From CALOCN01 sp942491735 (GTDB lineage: Bacteria; Eisenbacteria; RBG-16-71-46; JABDJR01), in the NCBI GenBank assembly GCA_942491735.1, contig CALOCN010000014.1, forward strand, positions 3,286,001 to 3,350,000: DNA of 64,000 bases. Reading direction: 5' to 3'. Of this stretch, positions 27,085-35,110 are shown piece after piece. Made by a program: the position numbers and the translations under genes. A model generated the notes under the pieces. It worked only from the letters and a program-made list of their open reading frames with translations, did not search any database and had not been told where the DNA came from. How positions within the stretch are numbered: the stretch's first letter is position 1; each line of letters opens with the position of its first letter.

Positions 27085-27851
27085 TGGGACTCCAATCGAT
27101 TCCGGAGGGTGATCTCCTGCAGCTCCGTCAGTTGGTGGCGATGGGGGCGCTCAGCAAGCCAGTGGATGTCGAGTAGTCCGTCTGGAAATCCGTATCCGGT
27201 CTGTTGCAACGCGAGTTCGGCAAGGCAGAGGCTCCATCCCTCCAGCCACGTTGCCAACTCCTGGCGTTGCTGTTCCGACCCGTCCGACAGGATGGACAAG
27301 TCGATATCGCTGCCCGGACCTGCCTCGCCGCTTGCCGTGCTACCACCGATGTACAGCGCGACCACTCCGAACCGTTCGGCATCGAGATGCCTGCCGAGTG
27401 CCTGCACGTAGCTCTCGCGCCATTTCCATGGCAAGAAACCTGTCGGTTGCCCCCCGAGCAGCTCGGTCTGTTTCCACTCCAGGTATTCCCCCAGCCGGGC
27501 TGCCGCACTACAGAGAAGGACAACCTCCTCGGGCAGAAACACCGGCCCGACCTGTTCCGCCGGGTCGGTCGCATCACTTACCTCGATGTGTCCGAGCTCG
27601 GTCCCCCAGGCCCGGATGGGTTCCGAGATGGTCGGGGATGCCGAGCTGAAACCCGGCCCAACGTAGTTGCGACCAAGATAGTGGATGCGTGCACCGACGG
27701 CGGATGGCCGCTGCCACCCCGCCGGGACGGCTTCGACTACCCGTGCGAATGCCTGCGGGGGCGATTGGTCGCGTTCGCGCAGGATGTCATGGATGGCATA
27801 GAGGCAACGAAGTTCCTTGGCCCGCTCGCGCAGGTCGCGGCTCTCGGACAT
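27081..27851 (-). CDS. Sensor-helix domain fused to a nucleotidyltransferase
   Basis: 256 residues. The N-terminal ~75 residues (LRERAKELRCLYAIHDILRERDQSPPQAFARVVEAVPAGWQRPSAVGARIHYLGRNYV) resemble the helical/GAF-like input region that precedes PEP/pyruvate-binding and histidine-kinase modules. From about 165 a minimal nucleotidyltransferase domain reads ALYIGGSTASGEAGPGSDIDLSIL, i.e. G-S-x-D-x-D with two catalytic Asp (DID) and a third acidic LLDIHWL. The combination suggests a regulated nucleotidyl transfer, e.g. an antitoxin- or stress-type enzyme, but no partner HEPN-like gene is evident next to it. The UPF0149 gene overlaps its stop and is the likeliest partner. Confidence 0.85.
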   Translation of the reverse strand: MSESRDLRERAKELRCLYAIHDILRERDQSPPQAFARVVEAVPAGWQRPSAVGARIHYLGRNYVGPGFSSASPTISEPIRAWGTELGHIEVSDATDPAEQVGPVFLPEEVVLLCSAAARLGEYLEWKQTELLGGQPTGFLPWKWRESYVQALGRHLDAERFGVVALYIGGSTASGEAGPGSDIDLSILSDGSEQQRQELATWLEGWSLCLAELALQQTGYGFPDGLLDIHWLAERPHRHQLTELQEITLRNRLESQ

Positions 27852-27857
27852 CGGTAA

Positions 27858-28436
27858 TCAATTCCCCTGCGTAGCGGACACGGGCTGATGCTCCCGGCAG
27901 ATGAGGTGCGATTCCCGGGCCTTGAGCGGCTCCTCCGTAAGGCCACACAGAAACGAGCCCTTTCCGTCCCCACTGCGGAAGTGAACACAACTCCTGCAAA
28001 CCCCAAACGGTCGTGAACCGTTCAGGTGCTGCAGGGTCCGCAACAGGTCAAGAAATGAGCCCTGGAGGGAACTCGACACCGAGGATGCCTCCAGGGCCTC
28101 CTGGAATAGCTTCGGAGGGTCCACGTGCGAAACCACCTTCCGACCGGCTCGGGTGAGGCGGAGATGGACCCTTCGCCCATCCTTCGGATCCGGGCTTGCC
28201 GCCAGCATACCCTTTTCCTGCAGCCGGATCAGGGTCTGCGAGGCCGTTCCTTTGGTGAGCCCGAGGTACTCGGACACCGCAACGGGTGTGTCGCTGTACC
28301 GGTTTGCCCGGGCCAGGAAACGCAGAGCGCGAAGGTGAACCGGCTCGAGGCCATGCTCCTTGCCCAGCCGCCGTTCCTCGGCCCTGAGAAGGCTCGCAAG
28401 GCGCTCGAGTAGATCGTAGGTCAGGGTGGAATTCAT
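27858..28436 (-). CDS. MarR-family regulator with four-Cys C-terminal tail
   Basis: 192 residues from the ATG at 28436. The winged helix is typical MarR (LEPVHLRALRFLARANRYSDTPVAVSEYLGLTKGTASQTLIRLQEKGMLAASPDPKDGRRVHLRLTRAGRKVV). A C-terminal extension not usual in MarR has CRSC, a later C (SFLCGL) and a fourth (HLICREH): a candidate Cys4 metal or redox switch. It is divergent from a small thioredoxin-like gene. Two identical TATCGAgTCGATA palindromes flank the divergent promoters, one inside its own promoter spacer, implying autorepression and co-control of the thioredoxin gene. Confidence 0.92.
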   Translation of the reverse strand: MNSTLTYDLLERLASLLRAEERRLGKEHGLEPVHLRALRFLARANRYSDTPVAVSEYLGLTKGTASQTLIRLQEKGMLAASPDPKDGRRVHLRLTRAGRKVVSHVDPPKLFQEALEASSVSSSLQGSFLDLLRTLQHLNGSRPFGVCRSCVHFRSGDGKGSFLCGLTEEPLKARESHLICREHQPVSATQGN

Positions 28437-28443
28437 GGCCAGA

Positions 28444-28472
28444 ATAATATCGAGTCGATACCTTCTTGACAA
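28444..28472 (-). promoter_or_regulatory. marR promoter with operator in the spacer (leaderless)
   Basis: Minus strand: TTGTCA (28472-28467), 17-bp spacer, TATTAT (28449-28444); +1 falls at 28437/28436, the ATG. The perfect 6-1-6 dyad TATCGAgTCGATA (28448-28460) occupies the spacer and the edge of the -10, so binding there would block transcription. Confidence 0.65.
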
Positions 28473-28520
28473 GGACCGCGCACGGCTATAACCTGAATTT
28501 TTAGTATCGAGTCGATACTA
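28466..28520 (+). promoter_or_regulatory. Thioredoxin-gene promoter with 9-1-9 operator
   Basis: Plus strand: TTGACA (28466-28471), 15-bp spacer, TATAAC (28487-28492). Just downstream, at the probable transcription start, lies the perfect 9-1-9 dyad TAGTATCGAgTCGATACTA (28502-28520), whose core is identical to the dyad in the marR promoter. Centres are 57 bp apart. Confidence 0.6.
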
Positions 28521-28553
28521 TCGTATCCAACAGGAACCACAAGGAGCCACAAC

Positions 28554-28790
28554 ATGAAGCAGGCCACGTTCTACCACGCGGGATGCCCGGTTTGCGTCTC
28601 GGCAGAGCAGCAGTTCGTAAACGCCCTCGATCCCGGCAAGTACCGGGTCGAGGTCGTGCACCTGGGGGAAGCCTCGGGACGCATCGCGGAAGCCGAGAAC
28701 CTGGGCGTCAAGTCGGTGCCGGCAATGGTCGTCGACGGCCAGGCGTTTCACATCAACTTCGGTGCCGGCATCGAAGACCTCAAGGGGTAG
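28554..28790 (+). CDS. Small thioredoxin/glutaredoxin-like protein (CPVC)
   Basis: 78 residues, ATG at 28554 with AAGGAG upstream. The fold begins TFYHAGCPVCVSAEQQFVNAL, with an active-site CPVC, and includes the cis-Pro region GVKSVPAMVVDGQAFHINFG of thioredoxin-like proteins. It is shorter than thioredoxin (~105) and close to glutaredoxin/redox-active-disulfide protein 2 size. It is divergent from, and by shared palindromes probably repressed by, the MarR-family regulator. The likely job is thiol-disulfide exchange in a stress response, possibly reducing the regulator's own Cys cluster (inference). Confidence 0.9.
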   Translation: MKQATFYHAGCPVCVSAEQQFVNALDPGKYRVEVVHLGEASGRIAEAENLGVKSVPAMVVDGQAFHINFGAGIEDLKG

Positions 28791-28798
28791 CCGTCGGA

Positions 28799-28839
28799 TC
28801 CGAGGGTGTGGGGCCGCGTCCCGGTTCCACATCCTCGGA
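28799..28839. terminator. Long hairpin between convergent genes
   Basis: Left arm TCCGAGGGTGTGG (28799-28811) pairs with CCACATCCTCGGA (28827-28839), 13 bp with one G:U-type mismatch and a 15-nt loop. It follows the thioredoxin-like gene and faces the end of norR; no strong T-run, so possibly bidirectional and weak. Confidence 0.5.
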
Positions 28840-28894
28840 CCGTTTGATTCCCATGTTCGCACACGGGGCGAGCCCTGGATGGCTCGCGCCCGTG

Positions 28895-30463
28895 CTATCC
28901 GCGCAGACCCAACCTCTTGGCCAAGTGGTGCAGATTGCCACGATGCATTCCCAATCGGCGAGCGGCGGCGGCCCAGTTCCCCCCGCTTTCCTCCAGGGCC
29001 TGCTCGATGGCCAAGCGCTGGAACTCCCGCGAGCGCTCCCGCAATGAGCGCGGCTTTCCCTCCATTGACGACGTTGATGGAAGCGACGCATCCGCAACAC
29101 CCAGTCCATCGGACAGCTCGTGTTGATCAACGTCCAGCACGATCGGTTCCCGGCCGCGGCGTCCGGCTCCGGCGCGAAGCACCGCCCGGCTGAGCACGTT
29201 CTCCAATTCCCGTACGTTCCCGGGCCAGTGGGCACTTGTCAGCAGGTTCCGGGATTCGGGGGACAGCCGTACAGGGCCCAGCCCCAGCCGGCAGCGGGTC
29301 TGATCCACGAAGTGGGCGGCCAGCAGTGGAATATCCTCGCGACGCTCCCGCAGTGGTGGAACCCGCAACGGATACACAGCCAGACGGTGGTACAGGTCCG
29401 CCCGAAACCGTCCCTCCTCGACTTCCCGCTTCAGGTCCCTGTTCGTGGCCGCGATGATCCGGACGTCGACGGTGTGCATCCGATCCTCGCCGATTCTTTG
29501 GATCTCGCCCTGCTGGAGAACGCGAAGCAGCTTGGGCTGCACACTGGCGGGCAATTCGCCCACCTCGTCCAGAAACAGCGTCGCCCCGTCGGCAATCTCG
29601 AACTTGCCGGAGCGCAGATGGGTGGCTCCGGTGAACGCTCCCTTGGCATGGCCGAAGAGCTCGCTCTCCGCTACGGATTCGGGAAGCGCTGCGCAGTTGA
29701 CCTGGATGAGTGCCTCGTCCCGCCGCGACGATTCCGAGTGAAGCTGCTGGGCAACCAGTTCCTTCCCCACCCCTGTCTCGCCGAGAACGAGAACGGGAAG
29801 GTCGCTTCGTGCCACGATGTCGATCTCCTGCAGGAGTTTCCGGGCGGCAGGGGAACGACCGATGATCTGGGTCCGTGAGGCGCTTCGCTGGAGTTCACGA
29901 GCCACGGCACCCTTGTGGAGGGCCACGCGCTCCAGCGACTCGATGAGGGCCGTGGTGTGAAGCGCCGCACCGGCCAGGATTCCCAGGGCCTCGAGCCACT
30001 TCGAATCGATGTCGTCGAAGGCATGAGGGGCGATGGCATCCGCGGTGATCGCTCCCACCACCTCACCGCCTTCGGTGAGGGAGCACCCCAGGCAGGCGTG
30101 GATGTGCGCGAGAGCCTTCGGGTCGGAAGCAAGTTGCCCATCGAACGGATCGGGAAGCTCCGAGTCCGGCGGGAACCGGACCGGCCCCATCGTGGAGAGG
30201 ATCACGGCCAGCCGGGGATGTTCCGTTCGCGAATAGCGACGGACCAGGGCCTCATCCGACAGTCCATAGCCCGCCAGAGGGACCAGGTCCTTCCCGTCGA
30301 GGCGGAAGAGACAGGCGGCGTCACAAGGAACCAGTCGGCGGACGGCGTCCAGGAGCCTCTCATAGCGATCGCTGGCTGCCAGGGATGCGGTCAGGTCCCG
30401 CGCGACCTCCAGCAGGATGGATCCAGGCTGTTGTGATTCCGATAGCCCTGTTGTCGATTTCAT
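28895..30463 (-). CDS. norR: NorR-type sigma-54 activator (GAF-AAA+-HTH)
   Basis: 522 residues from the ATG at 30463, with AGAGGGG upstream. Residues about 15-180 form a GAF domain (LLDAVRRLVPCDAACLFRLDGKDLVPLAGYGL ...), as in NorR, which uses a mononuclear iron to sense NO. The AAA+ domain has the Walker A GETGVGKELVAQ, the sigma-54 contact loop GAFTGA and the GATLFLDEVGELP Walker B. The C-terminal Fis-type HTH is QRLAIEQALEESGGNWAAAARRLGMHRGNLHHLAKRLGL. It is divergent from ric, whose promoter has a -24/-12 element; the pair forms a nitrosative-stress switch. Regulation by NO is inferred from family and context. Confidence 0.94.
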   Translation of the reverse strand: MKSTTGLSESQQPGSILLEVARDLTASLAASDRYERLLDAVRRLVPCDAACLFRLDGKDLVPLAGYGLSDEALVRRYSRTEHPRLAVILSTMGPVRFPPDSELPDPFDGQLASDPKALAHIHACLGCSLTEGGEVVGAITADAIAPHAFDDIDSKWLEALGILAGAALHTTALIESLERVALHKGAVARELQRSASRTQIIGRSPAARKLLQEIDIVARSDLPVLVLGETGVGKELVAQQLHSESSRRDEALIQVNCAALPESVAESELFGHAKGAFTGATHLRSGKFEIADGATLFLDEVGELPASVQPKLLRVLQQGEIQRIGEDRMHTVDVRIIAATNRDLKREVEEGRFRADLYHRLAVYPLRVPPLRERREDIPLLAAHFVDQTRCRLGLGPVRLSPESRNLLTSAHWPGNVRELENVLSRAVLRAGAGRRGREPIVLDVDQHELSDGLGVADASLPSTSSMEGKPRSLRERSREFQRLAIEQALEESGGNWAAAARRLGMHRGNLHHLAKRLGLRG

Positions 30464-30513
30464 ACCAACCCCTCTGTTGCCAACATCATAACACCCATCA
30501 TCAATCCGTTGTT

Positions 30514-30547
30514 TCACAATGAGTTGTGACTTGGCATCATTTCTGCT
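30514..30547 (+). promoter_or_regulatory. Sigma-54 promoter of ric with adjacent dyad
   Basis: TTGGCATcatttcTGCT with GG at 30533-30534 and GC at 30545-30546, i.e. exactly ten bases between them (-24/-12). A perfect 6-4-6 dyad TCACAAtgagTTGTGA (30514-30529) abuts the -24 element; it is too close to be a normal enhancer site and could bind a second regulator. Confidence 0.7.
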
Positions 30548-30574
30548 CTGTAGTGGAGCAAGGAGGATTGAACC

Positions 30575-31237
30575 ATGATTCGACCGGATAGGACCCTTGC
30601 CGATTTGGCGACCGAGTATCCCGCCGCCTCTCGAGTCTTTCATCGTCTTGGCCTCGACTACTGCTGTGGCGGCCAACGCGCCATCGATGCGGCCTGCCTG
30701 GAACGGGGACTCACAACCCAGGATGTTCTGGAAGAGATCGAGGGCCAATCGCCGGGGTCCCCGGCCGAGGCGCCGTGGAGTGAGCGCCCGCTCGACGAGC
30801 TGGTCGGTTTCATTGTCCAACGCTACCACCAGGCGCTGCGCGAAGAGCTTCCCGAGTTGGTCGCTCTCGCGAACAAGGTGGAGAGGCGTCATGCCGACAA
30901 GGCAACGTGCCCCACCGGACTCGCCGATCACCTCCGCGGGGTTCACACCGCGGTCCTGGAACACCTGGAGAAGGAGGAGCAGGTGCTCTTCCCCCTGATT
31001 CTGGCCGGGCGTGGCGCGAGTGCGGGCGGCCCCGTCCAGGTCATGGAGCATGAGCACCGGGACCACGCGGAGAATCTCGCCCGCACTCGGGAGCTGGCTC
31101 ACGACCTCCTGCCGCCGGAGGAGGCCTGTACCAGTTGGAGGGCGCTCTATCTGCGGCTTGATGAACTCGAAGCCGAGCTCATGCAGCACATCCATCTCGA
31201 GAACAACGTTCTCTTCCCGCGGGCCTTGCGCGGATGA
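30575..31237 (+). CDS. ric: Iron-sulfur cluster repair di-iron protein Ric (YtfE/ScdA)
   Basis: 220 residues, ATG with AAGGAGG upstream. The N-terminal ScdA-type domain has LATEYPAASRVFHRLGLDYCCGGQRAIDAACLERGL with the conserved CCGG, and the C-terminal hemerythrin-like domain supplies the di-iron ligands (HH...: RYHQALREELPEL, HLRGVHTAVLEHLEKEEQVLFPLIL, MEHEHRDHAENLARTREL, HIHLENNVLFPRAL). Ric repairs Fe-S clusters and tolerates NO or peroxide damage. It lies downstream of a sigma-54 promoter opposite norR, followed by two genes likely in the same unit. Confidence 0.96.
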   Translation: MIRPDRTLADLATEYPAASRVFHRLGLDYCCGGQRAIDAACLERGLTTQDVLEEIEGQSPGSPAEAPWSERPLDELVGFIVQRYHQALREELPELVALANKVERRHADKATCPTGLADHLRGVHTAVLEHLEKEEQVLFPLILAGRGASAGGPVQVMEHEHRDHAENLARTRELAHDLLPPEEACTSWRALYLRLDELEAELMQHIHLENNVLFPRALRG

Positions 31238-31256
31238 TGCGTGCTGGGGCACGAGG

Positions 31257-31688
31257 GTGAAATACCCGTACCTTCGCTGGATGATTCGAAGCTCGATCTT
31301 CTGGATCCTGTCCGGAACCCTGCTGGGGGTGGCGATGACCCTGGCCTACCGGCTGGATATCTTCGCCTGGGCACCACCCTGGAGAACCGCCCATGTCCAC
31401 ATGCTGCTGGTCGGCGGGGTCCTGCAGATGATCATGGGAGTGGCCCTGTGGATGTTCCCAAGGCCGACCCGGGCCACACAATGGCCGACGGGGAGACAGG
31501 GATGGTCGTTGTACGCGCTCCTGAACGGAGGGACGCTGCTCCGAAGCGCGATAGGACCGCACATCACGTCCTCCCTGGCAGGGTATCTGGCCGGACTCCT
31601 GGGGGCAGTCGCCCAGGCCGCCGGTATCCTATACTTCATCGTTCTCGTCATCCCTCGGATTCGGGGGATCGAGTCACGAAGCCGATGA
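31257..31688 (+). CDS. Small heme-copper-oxidase-like membrane protein next to ric
   Basis: 143 residues from a GTG at 31257 (GGGG seven bases upstream) or 135 from the ATG at 31281. Four membrane segments are visible. The first two helices and loop read AHVHMLLVGGVLQMIMGVALWMFPRP, with paired His typical of heme-copper/cbb3 subunit-I-like or NnrS-like four-helix membrane proteins often found beside ric and norR; later LNGGTLLRSAIGPHITSSLAGYLAGLLGA. I infer a membrane NO- or heme-related accessory protein; no catalytic site can be assigned. It lies 19 bp after ric on the same strand, so presumably NO-induced with it. Confidence 0.75.
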   Translation: MKYPYLRWMIRSSIFWILSGTLLGVAMTLAYRLDIFAWAPPWRTAHVHMLLVGGVLQMIMGVALWMFPRPTRATQWPTGRQGWSLYALLNGGTLLRSAIGPHITSSLAGYLAGLLGAVAQAAGILYFIVLVIPRIRGIESRSR

Positions 31689-31727
31689 ACTTTCGTTTGA
31701 ACCTCTTCCAGAAAAGGACTCGCACCT

Positions 31728-33101
31728 ATGCGCTGGGCCCGAATCCCGGTGGCGGCGATCACCCTTGCCGTGGCCACCATCTCCTGCGGTGACGACGACC
31801 CCACCATGCCGACCGGAGTCGAACTAGCAACTGCCTACTCTCACGAGGTCGCCTCGACCTGGTTCTCGCTCTACGTCGACCTCTGCCAGGGAACAGCCGG
31901 CTACTCGCCGCCGGTCGTATCCCGGACGCTCGGCTACGCCGGCGTCACCCTCTACGAAGCGGTGGTGCCGGGGATCCCGGGCTACCAGTCGTTGGCCGGG
32001 CAGCTCAACGGCCTCGATCCGCTTCCCGCCCCGGAGCACGGAAGCAGCTACCACTGGCCGACCGTGGCCAACGCGGCCATGGCCAGGATCACCGAGTTGC
32101 TCTTCCCGACCGCGACTCCGGAGTTGAAGGCGGAGATCGAGCAGCTGGCCGACGACTTCAGCGGGACCTTCTCGTCCGAGGCGGGCGAGAACGTCATCGC
32201 ACGCAGTGAGGCCCGGGGACGGTCGGTAGCCGACGCGATCTACATCTGGTCGCTCGACGACGGCGGTCATGGAGGTCACACCCGCAACTTCCCCGCGGAT
32301 TACATGGCTCCCCCGGCCGAGCCCTGGAACTGGGTTCCCACCCCGCAGCTCGACGGCGCCCCGCCCCAACAGATCCCCCTGCAGCCCACCTGGGGACAGA
32401 ACCGTCCCTTCATGCTGCCCATGGGCGGGAACCCCAACGCGGACTGCCATCCCGGATACTATCCCGACTTCTCCACCGATCCGGAGTCGGACTTCTACGC
32501 GGAGGCCCTGGAGGTCTACACCGCGGTCAACAACGTGACCCCGGAGCAGGTCGAGATCGCACTCTTCTGGGCCGACGACCCCGGAGCCACCGCAACGCCG
32601 CCCGGACACTCATGCGCCATCCTGACCCAGGTCCTGGAGCTGGAGAACGCCAATCTGGCCCGGGCCGCCGAGGGATACGCCAAGCTGGGAATCGCGGTGG
32701 CCGACGCGTTCATCGCCTGCTGGCACACGAAGTTCGAAACCTACCTGGTCCGCCCCATCACCTACATCCGGGAGAACGTACCCGGGGGGGACGCGTGGGA
32801 AACCATCGTGAACACGCCGCCTTTCCCGGAGTACACCTCCGGTCACTCCGTGCAGTCGGGGGCGGCGTTCCAGGTGCTCTCCGACCTCTTTGGTGAGGAC
32901 TACGAGATCACCGACAAGTTCCACTTGAACCGGGCGGGGACGGAGAGGCACTTCAACTCCTTCTCCGAGATGGCGGACGAGGCGGCCCTCTCCCGGCTCT
33001 ACGGGGGGATCCACTATCGCGCGGCCATCGAACTGGGCGTAACCCAGGGCCGGTGCATCGGCTCCCAGGTCCGCGCTCTCGCCTTCAACAGTCCTTCGTA
33101 A
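31728..33101 (+). CDS. Vanadium-haloperoxidase/PAP2-superfamily lipoprotein
   Basis: 457 residues. The N-terminus (MRWARIPVAAITLAVATISCGDDDPT) has a lipobox ending in C, so it is predicted to be a lipoprotein. The body resembles vanadium-dependent haloperoxidase/phosphatidic-acid-phosphatase folds, with the C-terminal active-site blocks KFETYLVRPITYIRE, PPFPEYTSGHSVQSGAAFQVLSDLFG and LSRLYGGIHYRAAIELGVTQGR. These supply the Lys/Arg, Ser-Gly-His and Arg-x-x-x-His residues that hold vanadate or phosphate. Whether it is a haloperoxidase or a phosphatase cannot be told. It is 39 bp downstream of the ric neighbour gene. Confidence 0.9.
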   Translation: MRWARIPVAAITLAVATISCGDDDPTMPTGVELATAYSHEVASTWFSLYVDLCQGTAGYSPPVVSRTLGYAGVTLYEAVVPGIPGYQSLAGQLNGLDPLPAPEHGSSYHWPTVANAAMARITELLFPTATPELKAEIEQLADDFSGTFSSEAGENVIARSEARGRSVADAIYIWSLDDGGHGGHTRNFPADYMAPPAEPWNWVPTPQLDGAPPQQIPLQPTWGQNRPFMLPMGGNPNADCHPGYYPDFSTDPESDFYAEALEVYTAVNNVTPEQVEIALFWADDPGATATPPGHSCAILTQVLELENANLARAAEGYAKLGIAVADAFIACWHTKFETYLVRPITYIRENVPGGDAWETIVNTPPFPEYTSGHSVQSGAAFQVLSDLFGEDYEITDKFHLNRAGTERHFNSFSEMADEAALSRLYGGIHYRAAIELGVTQGRCIGSQVRALAFNSPS

Positions 33102-33110
33102 CCGGGAGGG

Positions 33111-33149
33111 GGGGGCCGACGCGCCCACGCGCCGTGCGCGCCGGCCCCC
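33111..33149. terminator. Very stable GC hairpin between convergent genes
   Basis: GGGGGCCG-a-CGCGC (33111-33124) pairs with GCGCG-c-CGGCCCCC (33136-33149) across an 11-nt loop, directly after the haloperoxidase-like gene and facing the end of the sigma-54 activator. No T-run follows. Confidence 0.45.
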
Positions 33150-33240
33150 TGCTGCCTGAGTTCCGGAGACTCACGCTGACGCCTGGACGCATCGGGCTGG
33201 AGTGGGAGAACACCACGCAGCCGGCCTTTCTCGTGACATC

Positions 33241-35103
33241 TCATCCTGCCGACTCGGGACCAGCCGCCGTGTCAAGCACAGCCGACTTGTCGATCCCGAA
33301 CGTCCTCATACGGTACGTCAACGTCGACGGCTTCAGGCCCAGAAGAACCGCAGCCCCCCCTTCACCCCAAACACGCCCCTTTGCCTGCCGCAGTGCGGCG
33401 ATGAGGTTTGCCCTTTCCAGAGCACGCATCTCCGCGTCCGTGAGCACGTTGCCTTCGTCGGCATCCCGAGGCTCGGTGGACATCGACGCCTGACCACCTG
33501 CATCGGGGAGAGCCAGGTCAAGGCGAAGCCGAGACCCACTCGATGAAATCGCGGCGCGCTCGATGACGTTGCGAAGCTCGCGAATGTTGCCCGACCACTC
33601 CTGCGCCCGCAGCGTTGCCAGCTGGTCCCGGGTAATCCGCAGAGGGGTTCGACCCAGTTCCCGGCAGATGATGTCGAGAAAGTGGGATGCCAGCGGCGCA
33701 ATGTCGTCGGGGCGATCCCTGAGCGCGGGCACCTCGATCGGAAAGACGCTCAGGCGATAATAGAGATCCTCGCGGAATCGCCCCGCCCTTACTTCTTCGG
33801 GAAGATCGCGATTCGTCGCCGCCACCACACGCACGTCCACGGAAACGGTTTGGTCGTCGCCCACGCGCTCAAACTCCCGCTCCTGAAGGGCCCGCAGCAG
33901 CTTCCCCTGGAGTGACATCGGAATCTCGCCCACCTCGTCGAGAAACAACGTTCCGCCGTCCGCAAGCTGCAGACGCCCCAGACGGTCGCGATGCGCACCG
34001 GTGAACGCGCCCTTCACGTGCCCAAAGAACTCGCTTTCGAACAGGTCTTTCGGAATGGACGCGCAGTTGACCTTTACCAGCGGCTTCTCCGCGCGATCGC
34101 TCCGGCCATGGATCGCCCTCGCGATCATCTCCTTGCCGACCCCGGACTCCCCGAGCACAAGCACGTTCGCCGGCGTCGGGGCCACTGCCTCGACTTGTGC
34201 AAGAGTGCGTCTGAGCTTCCGGCTCTCCCCGATGATCTCGCCAAAGTGCATCGTCACGTTGATCTCGTCGCGCAGGTAGTCCCGTTCCTGCTCGAGCTGC
34301 TCCTTGAGCGCCTTGATCTCATCGAACGCCTCGGCACGCTGTCGCTCAAGCTCCTTGCGGCGAGACACATCGCGGAAGATCACCACGGCGCCGTTGGGCT
34401 GGCCATCCTTGAGGATCGGTGTGCTCGTGTACTCGACCGGGATGGCGGTACCGTTCGCGTGCCAGAACACCTCGTCGTCCACCGTGTGGACCTCGCCGTC
34501 CTTCAATGCGGCGTAGATAGGGCAGTCTTCCGGCCGATAGGACGATCCATCGCGGTGCGAGTGGTGGTGTACGTCGTGCGCACTCTGGCCGAGGATGTTC
34601 TCGGTGCGCCATCCGAGAATATCGGAGGCCGCGGCGTTGCCGAACGTGACGTTGCCGTCCCGATCCAGCCCGTAAATGCCCTCGCCAGCGGCATCGAGAA
34701 TCAAACGATGCCGTGATCGCAGCTGCACCAGCTGCTCCATGGCGTCCCCACCGCCGTCGGAGTCCATCGTGGCCAGGAGCACGACCCCTTCCGAGGGGTC
34801 GTCACCATCCGGTCGCCACGCCGAGACCCTACACGGCAGGACACCGTCCCGCACACGCAGCCCGACAGCGACATCCACCAGCCGGGCGCCGTCGCGGGCC
34901 ACCGCGGCGAGGCGGAGCGGGAGCTCCGGGGAGGCGGCAACATCGAATAACCGGCCTACAGTGAGCGCCTCCTGGCCCGTGGTCTCGTGGCCCAAACGAA
35001 CTCGCCAACCCTCCGACAGTCCGCGGCACACCAGCGCTGCGTCCAGCACCAGCAGGAGCGACGGCGAGCTACGAATCCAACGCACCCAAGGATCGTGAAT
35101 CAT
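33241..35103 (-). CDS. PAS-domain sigma-54-dependent activator
   Basis: 620 residues from the ATG at 35103 (GAGGTG six bases upstream); a GTG at 35112 would add three. The N-terminal ~110 residues are a divergent sensor region, then a PAS domain (RLILDAAGEGIYGLDRDGNVTFGNAAASDILGW ... EDCPIYAALKDGEVHTVDDEVFWHANGTAIPVEYTSTPI) and a coiled-coil-like linker. The AAA+ domain carries GESGVGKEMIARAI, GAFTGA and GGTLFLDEVGEIP, and the Fis HTH ends ERANLIAALRQAKGRVWGEGGAAVLLGLKPSTLTYRMRTFGI. It is divergent from the five-gene operon at 35293-39163, which has a near-perfect -24/-12 promoter and an upstream array of half-sites, so it almost certainly activates that operon. Confidence 0.94.
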   Translation of the reverse strand: MIHDPWVRWIRSSPSLLLVLDAALVCRGLSEGWRVRLGHETTGQEALTVGRLFDVAASPELPLRLAAVARDGARLVDVAVGLRVRDGVLPCRVSAWRPDGDDPSEGVVLLATMDSDGGGDAMEQLVQLRSRHRLILDAAGEGIYGLDRDGNVTFGNAAASDILGWRTENILGQSAHDVHHHSHRDGSSYRPEDCPIYAALKDGEVHTVDDEVFWHANGTAIPVEYTSTPILKDGQPNGAVVIFRDVSRRKELERQRAEAFDEIKALKEQLEQERDYLRDEINVTMHFGEIIGESRKLRRTLAQVEAVAPTPANVLVLGESGVGKEMIARAIHGRSDRAEKPLVKVNCASIPKDLFESEFFGHVKGAFTGAHRDRLGRLQLADGGTLFLDEVGEIPMSLQGKLLRALQEREFERVGDDQTVSVDVRVVAATNRDLPEEVRAGRFREDLYYRLSVFPIEVPALRDRPDDIAPLASHFLDIICRELGRTPLRITRDQLATLRAQEWSGNIRELRNVIERAAISSSGSRLRLDLALPDAGGQASMSTEPRDADEGNVLTDAEMRALERANLIAALRQAKGRVWGEGGAAVLLGLKPSTLTYRMRTFGIDKSAVLDTAAGPESAG

Positions 35104-35110
35104 GATCGGC

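Noticed and set aside
31011..31256. Long upstream extension of the small membrane protein frame into ric
   Set aside because: The extension is a shadow frame of ric; the membrane protein begins at 31257 or 31281.
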